Below are positions 1-7,555 of a stretch of 64,000 nucleotides of DNA, piece by piece. A model generated the notes under the pieces. The model worked only from the letters and a program-made list of their open reading frames with translations, ran no database searches and was not told where the DNA came from. The translations under genes were made by a program, and so were the position numbers. The stretch spans positions 1-64,000 of the forward strand of contig NZ_JAFBCX010000011.1 of assembly GCF_016907955.1 (NCBI RefSeq), in the 5' to 3' direction. Every line of letters begins with the position of its first letter. Position 1 is the stretch's first letter. This stretch comes from Lentzea nigeriaca. Lineage in GTDB: Bacteria > Actinomycetota > Actinomycetes > Mycobacteriales > Pseudonocardiaceae.

Positions 1-52
1 TAAGCACGCCGCCAGCGTTCGTCCTGAGCCAGGATCAAACTCTCCAATAAGG
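1..52 (-). rRNA. 16S ribosomal RNA, 5' end only (partial)
   Basis: The reverse complement carries the universal 16S start GAGTTTGATCCTGGCTCAG, followed by the actinobacterial continuation GACGAACGCTGGCGGCGTGC. The gene reads leftward and all but its first ~50 nt lie outside the window. The exact 5' end is approximate (a few nt upstream of GGAGAGTTTG). A complete rrn operon (16S-23S-5S) presumably lies beyond the left edge. Confidence 0.97.
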
Positions 53-109
53 ATCGTTGTGATCGCTCCAGACGGAATATGTCTGGCAATCTGGTAAAAC
101 TACTCAAAG

Positions 110-180
110 GAATACTCCTGACGAGGAGTATTCATATTACTGGCTGTGTTTCGGCACGCTGTTGAGTTCTCAAAGAACAC
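110..180 (-). promoter_or_regulatory. rRNA leader with boxA-like antitermination signal and hairpin
   Basis: On the minus strand, TGTTCTTTGA (179 to 170) resembles the boxA element of actinobacterial rRNA leaders. It lies in the common GTTCTTTGAGAACTCAACAG context. Downstream, 133-124 pairs perfectly with 119-110 (10 bp, 4-nt loop). The hairpin may be a processing or boxB-like element. The boxA match is by eye, and its role is inferred from other rrn leaders. Confidence 0.6.
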
Positions 181-239
181 GCGCTCACCGGTTCCATTCT
201 CCGTTTCCGGAGAGTTTCTCTCGGGGCTTGTGTTGCTGA

Positions 240-269
240 AGCTTATTTGGTGTTTCGCGCCGGTGTCAA
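240..269 (-). promoter_or_regulatory. Candidate rRNA promoter
   Basis: Minus strand TTGACA (269-264), an 18-nt spacer, then TAAGCT (245-240). This is a perfect -35 hexamer with a reasonable -10. It sits about 190 nt upstream of the 16S 5' end, where rRNA promoters are expected. Further tandem promoters in 270-390 cannot be excluded. Confidence 0.6.
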
Positions 270-397
270 ATCGGCCTCTCAGAGGCTCTTTGTCCCGGCT
301 TGTGCCCCGCTCGTTCCGGTTTTGATTTCCGGCCCGTTCCGCGCTGGCAGAGAGAACATTACACGGGGGTGATCGGCTCTCCAAATCGGGGGGTCGC

Positions 398-868
398 CTA
401 GTCCTCGAAACGACCGCTGACCTGCGGGTTCTCGACACGGAACACCGGATGGCGGTCAGCCTCCGCCTCGAACGCCGACACGGGGTCGCCGACGCGTGCG
501 TCGAAGAAAGGCCTCGTCACGGGCTCTTTCCGCACGTATGCGGCGAGCACCGGCGCCGCGACGGCCGCGGAAACCTCCACCAAACGCACTTGACGTGACC
601 TACGTCCCCTTCGCACGACCGCTTCGCCGGCGGCCCGTGCGTTGTGCACCCAGTCGCGGACCCCGTACGGCGCGACGAACCACTCCTGCCCGTCGTGACA
701 CATCAGTCGGATGGGGATCGTTCGCTCCACACCACTGCGTCGGCCGCGGATGGACAGCAGTACGTAGTGAGAAGGCGCGATCCCCAATGCGACGGCACGG
801 CTGATGACTACGTTGCCGACGCGCCGGAGGAGGGTCGAGCGGAAGGTCTTGGCCACGGCGTCAATCAT
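398..868 (-). CDS. Deazaflavin (F420)-dependent nitroreductase-family protein
   Basis: A 156-residue protein resembling the Ddn/DUF385 split-barrel family, which binds F420 and reduces nitro compounds or quinones. The family-like core is the segment HYVLLSIRGRRSGVERTIP followed by EWFVAPYG and RNWVHN-like RDWVHNARA, where the cofactor phosphates bind. I chose the ATG at 868 because the reading frame further upstream lies inside crtY. This ATG shares its bases with the crtY ATG on the other strand, so neither gene has a 5' leader as drawn. A GTG at 856 is an alternative. Substrate unknown; the family assignment is from sequence pattern only. Confidence 0.7.
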   Translation of the reverse strand: MIDAVAKTFRSTLLRRVGNVVISRAVALGIAPSHYVLLSIRGRRSGVERTIPIRLMCHDGQEWFVAPYGVRDWVHNARAAGEAVVRRGRRSRQVRLVEVSAAVAAPVLAAYVRKEPVTRPFFDARVGDPVSAFEAEADRHPVFRVENPQVSGRFED

Positions 869-1832
869 GGACCTCGTGTTCGACGTCCTCGTGATCGGCG
901 GCGGCCCAGCGGGTCGTGCGCTGGCCCGCGCCTGCGCACGAGTAGGCCTCGACACCGCGATCGTCGACCGTCACCCGGATCGCATCTGGAGGGCGACCTA
1001 CGGAGCGTGGGCCGACGAGCTCCCACCTGACACGCCGACCAGGGCCATCAGCACGACTGTTCGCGCGTACGCGCGCGAGGAGCACCTGATCCAACGCACC
1101 TATGTCGTGCTCGACAACGCACGCCTCCACGAACTGCCGCCAGACGTGAAGGTCCTCAGAGAACCAGCAGAGGCGCGCTACACGTTCAACGCCACAGGCG
1201 CGCGCAAGGGCCGTGCCGAGCAAACGGCCGTGGGCACGGTCATCGAGTCCGACAGCACCGAGACCACGCTGATGGACTGGCGCATCGGCGACACGTTCCT
1301 CTACCGAGTCCCACTCGGTGACGACAAGGTCCTCGTCGAGGAGACCTGCCTGGCCCGCCGTCCAGGCATGCCGCTCAGCGAACTCCGCCGCAGACTCCAC
1401 ACACGGCTGGAACCGGGCCCACAAGAGGAGCGCGTCCGCTTCCCTCTTGACGCACCACGAGCACAAGGCCTGGCGTTCGGCGCGTCGGCGGGCTTCATCC
1501 ACCCTGCGACCGGCTACAGCGTCGCGACGTCACTGGCGCTCGCGCCGAGAGTCGCTCACGCCGTCAAGGCAGGCGAGGATCCGAAGCGCGTCATCTGGTC
1601 GCGCAACGCGCGCATCGTCCACAAACTCAGGCGGTTCGGACTGGAGGTGCTGCTGCGCATGGACGCCGACGAGACAAGGGACTTCTTCGAGCTGTTCTTC
1701 CAGCTTCCGGCGGAACTGCAACGTGCGTACCTGTCGGGCCGTGAGGACGTACGCGGTACGTCCGCCGCGATGGCGAAACTGTTCAGCGCCGCACCGTGGC
1801 GCCTTCGCGCCAAGATGATGAACTCCTGGTGA
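867..1832 (+). CDS. crtY: Lycopene cyclase (CrtY/CrtL type)
   Basis: A 321-residue flavoprotein-like enzyme predicted to close the ends of lycopene into beta-ionone rings (carotenoid pathway). The N-terminus is a Rossmann dinucleotide-binding motif (VLVIGGGPAGRALA). Later come the family signatures LMDWR, VLVEETCLARRP and SAGFIHPATGYSVA. At 321 residues it is shorter than the ~400 usual for the family, mainly in the middle. No other carotenoid gene (crtE, crtB, crtI) is nearby, so it is an orphan or the rest is elsewhere. The ATG at 867 overlaps the ATG of the divergent nitroreductase-like gene. A GTG at 876 would still leave a complete Rossmann motif. Confidence 0.88.
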   Translation: MDLVFDVLVIGGGPAGRALARACARVGLDTAIVDRHPDRIWRATYGAWADELPPDTPTRAISTTVRAYAREEHLIQRTYVVLDNARLHELPPDVKVLREPAEARYTFNATGARKGRAEQTAVGTVIESDSTETTLMDWRIGDTFLYRVPLGDDKVLVEETCLARRPGMPLSELRRRLHTRLEPGPQEERVRFPLDAPRAQGLAFGASAGFIHPATGYSVATSLALAPRVAHAVKAGEDPKRVIWSRNARIVHKLRRFGLEVLLRMDADETRDFFELFFQLPAELQRAYLSGREDVRGTSAAMAKLFSAAPWRLRAKMMNSW

Positions 1833-1874
1833 ACCCTCTTGGAGCGGGTCATTCGCCCCTGCACGATTTGAGAC

Positions 1875-3548
1875 GTGCCCGCCTTACTGGATGACGTCAG
1901 GTTCGCCTTCCAGCCGCTGTTCAACCTGAACACCGGGGGCGTCGTAGCGGTGGAGGCCCTGGCCCGACCGCGCGACGGCAGCGTGCAGGATCTGCTCCAG
2001 GCCGCCTTCCAGGCGGGACTGCTGACCAACGCCGACGTCGGACTCGCCTGCCGGGCCGTCCGCTCGGCTGCCGACTTCGACCTGATGCTGCCGTTGCACG
2101 TCAACCTGCTCGCGATCACGGTCGCGGACAGGCCCGACGTCCTGAGCCCGCTCTACGGCGCGCTCAGGGACGCCCGGCGCTCCCCCGACAGCATCGTGAT
2201 CGAGGTCGGCGAGCCGTACTCGCGCGCCAACCGCGCCCGGCTCGCCCGCGGGCTGAAGACGTTGCGCAACAACGGCTTCCGCGTCGCGCTCGACTGCGTG
2301 GGCGAAGGGGACGTGCCGCTCGGGCTGCTCACGAGCGCCGCGCCGGACTTCATCAAGCTCGACCGCGAGATCGTGCGCACCTTGCCCGACGACGCGGCGC
2401 GGTGTGCGCTGGTGCGGTCGTTGGTGCACCTCGGCGAGTACACCGGCGGTCAGGTCGTGGCCGAGGGTGTGGAGACCGAGGCGCAGCTGACGTACCTGCG
2501 CAAGCTGGGAGTGGGGCACGCGCAGGGCAACATGCTCGCGCCCCCGCAGCGAAGACCAGCGGTGAACGCCCGCATCGCCCCCGAGGCGGTCACTGAGACC
2601 GGGGAGATCCGGCGCAACGCCGGTCCCAGGGTCACCGACTTCCTGCACCCCGCCACCACGTTGCCCGAGCACGCCACCAGCGAGGAGGTCCGCGAGGTCC
2701 TGGCGAGCCAGCCGACCGTCACGGGCGTGGTGCTCGTCGACGACGAGGGCCGGCCGAAGTGGTCGGTGGACCGCAACCGGTTCCTGCTCGCGGTCACCGG
2801 GCCGTACGGGCACGCCCTGCACGCGAAACGAGAAGCCGCACGGCTCGCGGACAAGCCGCACATCATCGGCACTGAGGCGTCCGCGCTCGACCTTCTTGAC
2901 GTGGTGGCGCATGCGAACCGTGAGCGTACGAACGACGACCTCATCGTCGTGGACCACAACGAGCGGTGCATGGGTGTTGTGCGCGTTGCGGACGTGGTGC
3001 GCGGCGTCGCGGAGCTCAAGGTGGAGCAGGCGGCCGCGCTGAGCCCGCTCACGCGCCTGCCCGGCAGCGACGCGCTCGCGAAGGAGGTCGACCGGCGCAT
3101 CGAGGTCGGCGAGATCTTCGCGGTGTCGTGGCTGGACGTCGACAGCTTCAAGCAGGTCAACGACACCGTCGGGTTCGCTGCGGGCGACGACCTGATCCGC
3201 GAGATCGGGCACGACCTGGCCGATCTCGCGAACGCGTTCCCCGGTGTGCAGGTCGGGCACGTCGGCGGTGACGACTTCCTGATTCTCGCCGGGCTCGACG
3301 AAACGGTGCCGCTGAGTGCCCGTTTGCTCGACAAGCCGTACACGGCGGAGGGACGACACATCACCCTCTCTCTTGCGACCCTTATCTGTGCCGCGGGGTC
3401 AGTGGGGTCGTATCGCGAGGTGTCGCGGTTGCTGGCGCCAGTCAAGGAGCACGCCAAGTCGCTCGCCGGATCCAGCTGGGTCATGGGCCGGCCGGGCAGC
3501 GAACGACGCGATGTGCTGCGTGGTGTCGCGCAACGCGCGGTGAGTTGA
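1875..3548 (+). CDS. EAL-CBS-GGDEF protein (cyclic-di-GMP signalling)
   Basis: A 557-residue cytosolic protein with a phosphodiesterase-type EAL domain first (about residues 5-220), then a CBS-pair-like sensory segment (about 250-385), then a GGDEF domain (about 390-540). The EAL motif is intact (VEALARP), as are the KLDREI and AEGVET motifs. The loop-6 DDFGTG motif reads DCVGEG, so one metal-binding Asp is Cys. The GGDEF signature reads GGDDF, and I see no RxxD inhibitory site before it. It could therefore be a c-di-GMP sensor or a weak bifunctional enzyme. The start is a GTG; no transmembrane segment is visible. The order EAL-CBS-GGDEF is the reverse of the usual GGDEF-EAL hybrid. Confidence 0.88.
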   Translation: MPALLDDVRFAFQPLFNLNTGGVVAVEALARPRDGSVQDLLQAAFQAGLLTNADVGLACRAVRSAADFDLMLPLHVNLLAITVADRPDVLSPLYGALRDARRSPDSIVIEVGEPYSRANRARLARGLKTLRNNGFRVALDCVGEGDVPLGLLTSAAPDFIKLDREIVRTLPDDAARCALVRSLVHLGEYTGGQVVAEGVETEAQLTYLRKLGVGHAQGNMLAPPQRRPAVNARIAPEAVTETGEIRRNAGPRVTDFLHPATTLPEHATSEEVREVLASQPTVTGVVLVDDEGRPKWSVDRNRFLLAVTGPYGHALHAKREAARLADKPHIIGTEASALDLLDVVAHANRERTNDDLIVVDHNERCMGVVRVADVVRGVAELKVEQAAALSPLTRLPGSDALAKEVDRRIEVGEIFAVSWLDVDSFKQVNDTVGFAAGDDLIREIGHDLADLANAFPGVQVGHVGGDDFLILAGLDETVPLSARLLDKPYTAEGRHITLSLATLICAAGSVGSYREVSRLLAPVKEHAKSLAGSSWVMGRPGSERRDVLRGVAQRAVS

Positions 3549-3564
3549 CAAGTACAACCAAACG

Positions 3565-3624
3565 CCTCCTGTGCGACGACCTGATCACTCATAGCATCGA
3601 GGTCGCTACTCAGCGCACAGGAGG
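3565..3624 (+). promoter_or_regulatory. Hairpin that can sequester the Shine-Dalgarno of the downstream ligase
   Basis: Positions 3565-3575 and 3614-3624 are a perfect 11-bp inverted repeat whose 3' arm contains the AGGAGG (3619-3624) of the gene starting at 3631. An inner stem, 3577-3582 with 3600-3605 (6 bp), would stack inside it around a 17-nt loop. A TTGACA lies just upstream (3545-3550). No U-run follows, so it does not look like a simple terminator. Ribosome-site masking is inferred from the pairing. Confidence 0.55.
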
Positions 3625-3630
3625 TTCGGC

Positions 3631-4767
3631 GTGCAGGTCGGCAGCAGAACTCAATCGGTACCCGCGCAACGCACGAGCATCGAAGGCCTCCTCACCGTTG
3701 GTGTGGAAGAAGAATTCGTTCTCGTCGACGCATCCACGGGCCATCTGGCCAACCGCGCCAGGGATGTGCTCGCCGGCGCCGACCGCTACGAGGTCGACCT
3801 GCAGCCGGAAATCGCGCAGTACCAGGTGGAATCGGCCAGTGGAATCTGCACGGACATGACGGCGCTGCGGGACGAGCTCACCGTCGCGCGCCGGGCGTTG
3901 ATCGAACGGGCGGCGCGGCACGAGGCGAGGCTGGCCGCGACGGGAACTCCCGTGCTGGGCCTCACGATGCCCACGCCGTTGACGGACTCCCCGCGCTACC
4001 ACCGGATGGCCCAGGAGATGGGCGCTCTCACCAACGATCTCGCGATCTGCGGTTGTCACGTGCACATCGGGCTGCCCGACGACGAGTCGAAGATCTTCGT
4101 GAGCAACCACCTGCGGCCGTGGTTGCCGACCTTGCTGGCGCTGGGCGCGAATTCGCCGTACTGGCTCGACGGCGACACGGGGTACTCGAGCTGGCGCTAC
4201 GTGGTCTGGAACCGTTGGCCCACTTCGGGTGCACCGCCGCACTTCGACTCCGCGGCCGAGTACCACGGGGCACGGGAGGAGATCGTCGCGAGCGGAGCGG
4301 CGATAGACGCCGGGATGCTCTATTGGGACGTCAGGTTGTCCGCTCGCCACCCCACGCTCGAACTGAGGGTGTCGGACGTCGCGCCGACGGTGGAGGAAGC
4401 GGTCCTGATGGCCGCTCTCGTGCGCGGAATCGCGTCCACCGCGCTGAGTTCCGGGGTGGCGCCCACGCCGATCCCTCCGCATCTGTTGAAGGTCGCGATG
4501 TGGCGTGCCGCGCGCGATGGCCTGGAAGGTTTCGGCATCGACCCCGTGACGGGTGCGCCGACACCGGCGTCGACGATCGCCGCGTCGTTGCTGCGGTGGG
4601 TGCGGCCAGCGCTGGAGTTCGCCGACGACTACGAGATGGTGAGCGACGGCCTCGACAGGTTGCTGCTCGACGGCACGGGCGCGGCGCGGCAACGCAGGGC
4701 GTTCGCGCGGCGCGGGAGGCTGGACGACGTGGTCGGGTTCCTCGTCGCGCAGACCGCACCGGCCTGA
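3631..4767 (+). CDS. Carboxylate-amine ligase, GCS2/YbdK family (glutamate-cysteine ligase type 2)
   Basis: A 378-residue enzyme of the ATP-dependent glutamate-cysteine ligase family 2. Family members join the gamma-carboxyl of glutamate (or a related acid) to an amine such as cysteine. Visible signatures are LTVGVEEEFVLVD near the N-terminus, CGCHVHIGLPD in the middle (metal/ATP-binding His-x-His) and HPTLELRVSDVAPTVEEA. The GTG start is supported by AGGAGG six bases upstream, which sits in the 3' arm of the 3565-3624 hairpin. Actinobacteria of this group use mycothiol, so a classical glutathione role is unlikely; the true substrate cannot be told. Confidence 0.85.
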   Translation: MQVGSRTQSVPAQRTSIEGLLTVGVEEEFVLVDASTGHLANRARDVLAGADRYEVDLQPEIAQYQVESASGICTDMTALRDELTVARRALIERAARHEARLAATGTPVLGLTMPTPLTDSPRYHRMAQEMGALTNDLAICGCHVHIGLPDDESKIFVSNHLRPWLPTLLALGANSPYWLDGDTGYSSWRYVVWNRWPTSGAPPHFDSAAEYHGAREEIVASGAAIDAGMLYWDVRLSARHPTLELRVSDVAPTVEEAVLMAALVRGIASTALSSGVAPTPIPPHLLKVAMWRAARDGLEGFGIDPVTGAPTPASTIAASLLRWVRPALEFADDYEMVSDGLDRLLLDGTGAARQRRAFARRGRLDDVVGFLVAQTAPA

Positions 4768-4836
4768 TTCACTCGATCGGCTACACCTTGGGCTTTCCTG
4801 GTGTTATTCCAAGCCAGGATCCGGTAGTTAGTCTCC

Positions 4837-5637
4837 GTGGCCACCCCCATCTGGGCACCGGGAGTGAACGGTCCGGAGAAACCCAACACCGCGCGCGTCA
4901 GAGACTACTGGCTCGGAGGCACCCACAACACGGAGGCCGACCAAGAGCTGGCGTCCCATCTCGTGTCCGCGGCACCGCACCTGCCGTACCTGTGCCGCAC
5001 GCACCGCGCGTTCCTCGGCCGGATCGTCAGCAGACTGTCCGCGCTGGGGATCCGGCAGTTCATCGACCTGGGCTCCGGGTTGCCCACCGCGGACAACGTG
5101 CACCTCGTCGCGCCCGACGCGCGCGTGGTGTACGTGGAGATCGATCCGGCCGTGGCGAGCGAGAGCCGCGAGATCGTGGCGGGCAACCCCCAGGTCGCGT
5201 ACCTCTGCGCGGACCTGTGCCACCCGGAGAAGGTGCTGGAGTCGCGGGAGGTCCACTCGACGCTGGACCTCTCCGAGCCGGTCGCCGTGCTGGTGCTCGA
5301 CGTGCTGCACTTCGTCCCGGACAGCGCCGAGCCGCACAAGGTGCTTGCCAAGTACATGGACGCGTTGGCACCGGGCAGCTATCTCGGGCTGTCGCACACC
5401 TGCCGCGACCCGTTCATGCTGGCCGCCGTGGAGCTTTTCGGTGCCATGTACGGGAATCAGCCGGTGCCCGCGTTCACGTTCCGATACCCGGAGCAGGTGG
5501 TGCAGTTCTTCGACGGCATGGAGATCCTCGCGCCGGGCGTGGTGCCGATCCCGTTGTGGGAACCGGATCCCGACGAGATCCAGGACCGCAACCCGGAGAA
5601 CTTCCAGGGGTGCGGCGGCCTCGCGCGCAAAATCTAA
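4837..5637 (+). CDS. SAM-dependent methyltransferase, DUF574 (Methyltransf_19) family
   Basis: A 266-residue protein of an actinobacterial methyltransferase family that is often present in many copies. The N-terminal family signature NTARVRDYWLGGTHNTEAD is present. It is followed by a SAM-binding glycine motif (FIDLGSGLPTADNVH) and the acidic strand end VVYVEIDP. The GTG is likely read from a leaderless transcript: TAGTTA (4825-4830) lies 6 nt before it and no Shine-Dalgarno is visible. The stop overlaps the stop of the convergent UbiA gene by four bases. Substrate unknown. Confidence 0.85.
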   Translation: MATPIWAPGVNGPEKPNTARVRDYWLGGTHNTEADQELASHLVSAAPHLPYLCRTHRAFLGRIVSRLSALGIRQFIDLGSGLPTADNVHLVAPDARVVYVEIDPAVASESREIVAGNPQVAYLCADLCHPEKVLESREVHSTLDLSEPVAVLVLDVLHFVPDSAEPHKVLAKYMDALAPGSYLGLSHTCRDPFMLAAVELFGAMYGNQPVPAFTFRYPEQVVQFFDGMEILAPGVVPIPLWEPDPDEIQDRNPENFQGCGGLARKI

Positions 5638-6464
5638 GCCAGCAACGGGATCGCGGCCAGCACGATCGTCGACACGACAGCAGTCGACATGCCGTAACGC
5701 AGCTGTTGTTTGGCGGTGGGCAGGTTCCGCGCGAGCAGGAAGGCCGAGCACGCCGCCACGCCCACCGCCGCCCACATCCAGCCGAACCTGAACCACAGAC
5801 CGCCGCCCACCAACAGCAACCCGCCCACGGTCAGCTGTGTCGTCGCGTTGACGGCATGTCTGGTGCCGTACACGACGGCCGGTGTTCTCGACCCGACGTG
5901 GGCGTCGCCGACACGGTCCGGGACCGCCCACCACAGCGCCCGGCCGGTCGCGAGCACCGCGACACCGGAGAAGACGAGCCACACCGCCGGGTCCGCCTGT
6001 CCCCCGGCTGCCGCATAGGCGGTGATGCTCGGCAACAGCCCCGCGGCGATCGCCAGCACGACCGGACCGGAATAACCACGCCGTTTCAACCTGATCGGTT
6101 CGAGGTTGTACGCCAGGTACAGCACCAGGATCAGTCCGACGCCGACCGCCACCCGCCACGAGACGGCGACCGCCAGCGCCTGGGCGAAGATCATCTCGAA
6201 GATCGCCAGTGCGAGGACCTTGTGCGCGCCGATCTCCTGCACCGCCTGGGCCAGATGGCGTTTCTCCGCGGTGTGAAGGTCGTTGCGGACGTCGGCGTAG
6301 GCGTTGAGCGGGTTGCCGGAGATGATCGCGACGAAGTTGGCGAGCACGGCCATCACCACGGCGAGGTCGAATCTCGTCGCGTAGCAGGCACCCCACGCGG
6401 CGCAGCACGCGTAGTGCACACCGAAGGGGTGTTCCAGGCGGTGGAGACGGGTCAGCGCCGGCAC
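5634..6464 (-). CDS. UbiA-superfamily membrane prenyltransferase or terpene cyclase
   Basis: A 276-residue membrane protein with about eight hydrophobic helices. Both Asp-rich Mg-diphosphate motifs of the UbiA fold are recognisable: NAYADVRND after helix 2, and PDRVGDAHVGSRT in the second half. UbiA enzymes transfer prenyl groups to aromatic or other acceptors; some bacterial members cyclise prenyl diphosphates. It is last in a minus-strand cassette after a class II diterpene-cyclase-like gene and a P450. Its GTG start lies inside the P450 stop region (13-base overlap), so it is probably translationally coupled. No canonical soluble class I terpene synthase is nearby, which makes a cyclase role worth testing. 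The start is uncertain. Confidence 0.8.
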   Translation of the reverse strand: MPALTRLHRLEHPFGVHYACCAAWGACYATRFDLAVVMAVLANFVAIISGNPLNAYADVRNDLHTAEKRHLAQAVQEIGAHKVLALAIFEMIFAQALAVAVSWRVAVGVGLILVLYLAYNLEPIRLKRRGYSGPVVLAIAAGLLPSITAYAAAGGQADPAVWLVFSGVAVLATGRALWWAVPDRVGDAHVGSRTPAVVYGTRHAVNATTQLTVGGLLLVGGGLWFRFGWMWAAVGVAACSAFLLARNLPTAKQQLRYGMSTAVVSTIVLAAIPLLA

Positions 6465-7555
6465 GTGGCCACCATCGCGAGGCTCGGCGGCGGCGCCATC
6501 GCGGCGCCCCGCAGCTGCGGGGCGCAGGAGCGGGGTGTGGTCAGGCTGATCCGCCGGTGGCGCAGCAGAGCTGTGACGATCGTCCTGATCTCCAGCAGCG
6601 CCAGGTCTTTGCCGGGGCAGTGGCGCACTCCCCCGCCGAACGGGAAGAACGCGCCAGGGGGTGGTGGCTTCCTGGTGGGGTCGAAGGTGTGCGGGTTCTC
6701 GTAGGTCGCGGCACGGCGGTGCGCCAGGTAGATGCTCGGGGTGATCACCATGCCGTCGTCGCTCATCCGGTTCCCGGCGAGCGTGGCCGGCGGGGACAGC
6801 CGCAGCGACTCCGCGATCGTGGCGTCGAGCAACGACTCGTCGGTGAGGAGCCGTTCGGCGAGGCCTGGGGTGCGGTCGATCCAGTACACCGTCCAGGCGG
6901 TGGCCGACGCTGTCGTTTCGTGGCCGGCGAAGAGCAGCGAGACGACCTGGTCGCGCAGGTCCTCCGGTGGAAGGGACGCGGCGAGGGCCGGTGGTTCCGC
7001 GATGTGCGCGCGGTGCAGCAGCATTCGGTCGAGGTGCGGGTCGGATCTCGTCGCACCGGGCGTGAAGTAGCGGCGGGCGAGCGTGCGGACGCGACTGCCG
7101 AGGCGGCGGTCGAGCCAGCGGGTGAACGCGGTGAGCAGCTCGTCGTCGTCCGCGCCGAAGACGATCCGGCCGATGATCCTGAGCGTGAGCTTTCTCGTCC
7201 AGGTGGCAAGGCCCACCGGCGCACCGGTCGGCAGCTCGGCGATCGAGCGTTCGACCATCTCGTCGATGAGGGCCTGATACCTGTTGCCGCGCAACATGGG
7301 CGTGAGGGTGCGGCGGTACGCGGTGTGCTCCTCGCCGTCGAGCCACAGCACGGAACGGTTGCCCAGCAACGGGCTCAGCGTGCGGCTCGGCGGGTGGCGC
7401 AGGTCGCGGTCGTGACGGAACAGCGCGGCCATCACATCCGGGTGCCAGACGAGCCAGCGCCGTTCCCGGAGCTTGACCATGCCGTCCTCGAAGTCCTCCA
7501 CCGAGTCCAGGAACGGGATCAGCTGCAGCGCGAACCTCAGCTCGGTGCGGTTCAT
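6452..7555 (-). CDS. Cytochrome P450
   Basis: A 367-residue soluble-type bacterial P450 monooxygenase. It shows the I-helix oxygen-activation motif LLFAGHETTAS, the K-helix ExxR (ESLRL), and the heme-binding loop FPFGGGVRHCPGKD with the thiolate Cys near residue 313. It is shorter than the usual ~400 residues, mainly at the N-terminus. The ATG at 7555 overlaps the stop of the upstream cyclase gene as ATGA, so translation is coupled. By context it likely oxidises the terpene skeleton made by its neighbours. No ferredoxin or reductase gene is adjacent. Confidence 0.93.
   Translation of the reverse strand: MNRTELRFALQLIPFLDSVEDFEDGMVKLRERRWLVWHPDVMAALFRHDRDLRHPPSRTLSPLLGNRSVLWLDGEEHTAYRRTLTPMLRGNRYQALIDEMVERSIAELPTGAPVGLATWTRKLTLRIIGRIVFGADDDELLTAFTRWLDRRLGSRVRTLARRYFTPGATRSDPHLDRMLLHRAHIAEPPALAASLPPEDLRDQVVSLLFAGHETTASATAWTVYWIDRTPGLAERLLTDESLLDATIAESLRLSPPATLAGNRMSDDGMVITPSIYLAHRRAATYENPHTFDPTRKPPPPGAFFPFGGGVRHCPGKDLALLEIRTIVTALLRHRRISLTTPRSCAPQLRGAAMAPPPSLAMVATCRR

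Noticed and set aside
100-438. 112-codon minus-strand open frame across the rRNA leader
   Set aside because: It covers the boxA, hairpin and rRNA promoter, has no ribosome site and no sensible protein character.
804-866. Extending crtY upstream to the ATG at 804
   Set aside because: The added residues (Arg-rich) are read antisense to the nitroreductase-like gene and precede the Rossmann motif without homologous character.
3610-4692. Long antisense frames opposite the GCS2 ligase, and similar ones opposite cvnA, helD, tkt and opcA/pgl
   Set aside because: Typical high-GC antisense frames, Arg-rich and overlapping well-supported genes.
4796-4819. TCCTGG...CCAGGA inverted repeat before the DUF574 gene as a terminator or operator
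   Set aside because: Only a 6-bp stem with a 12-nt loop and no T-run; too weak to call.
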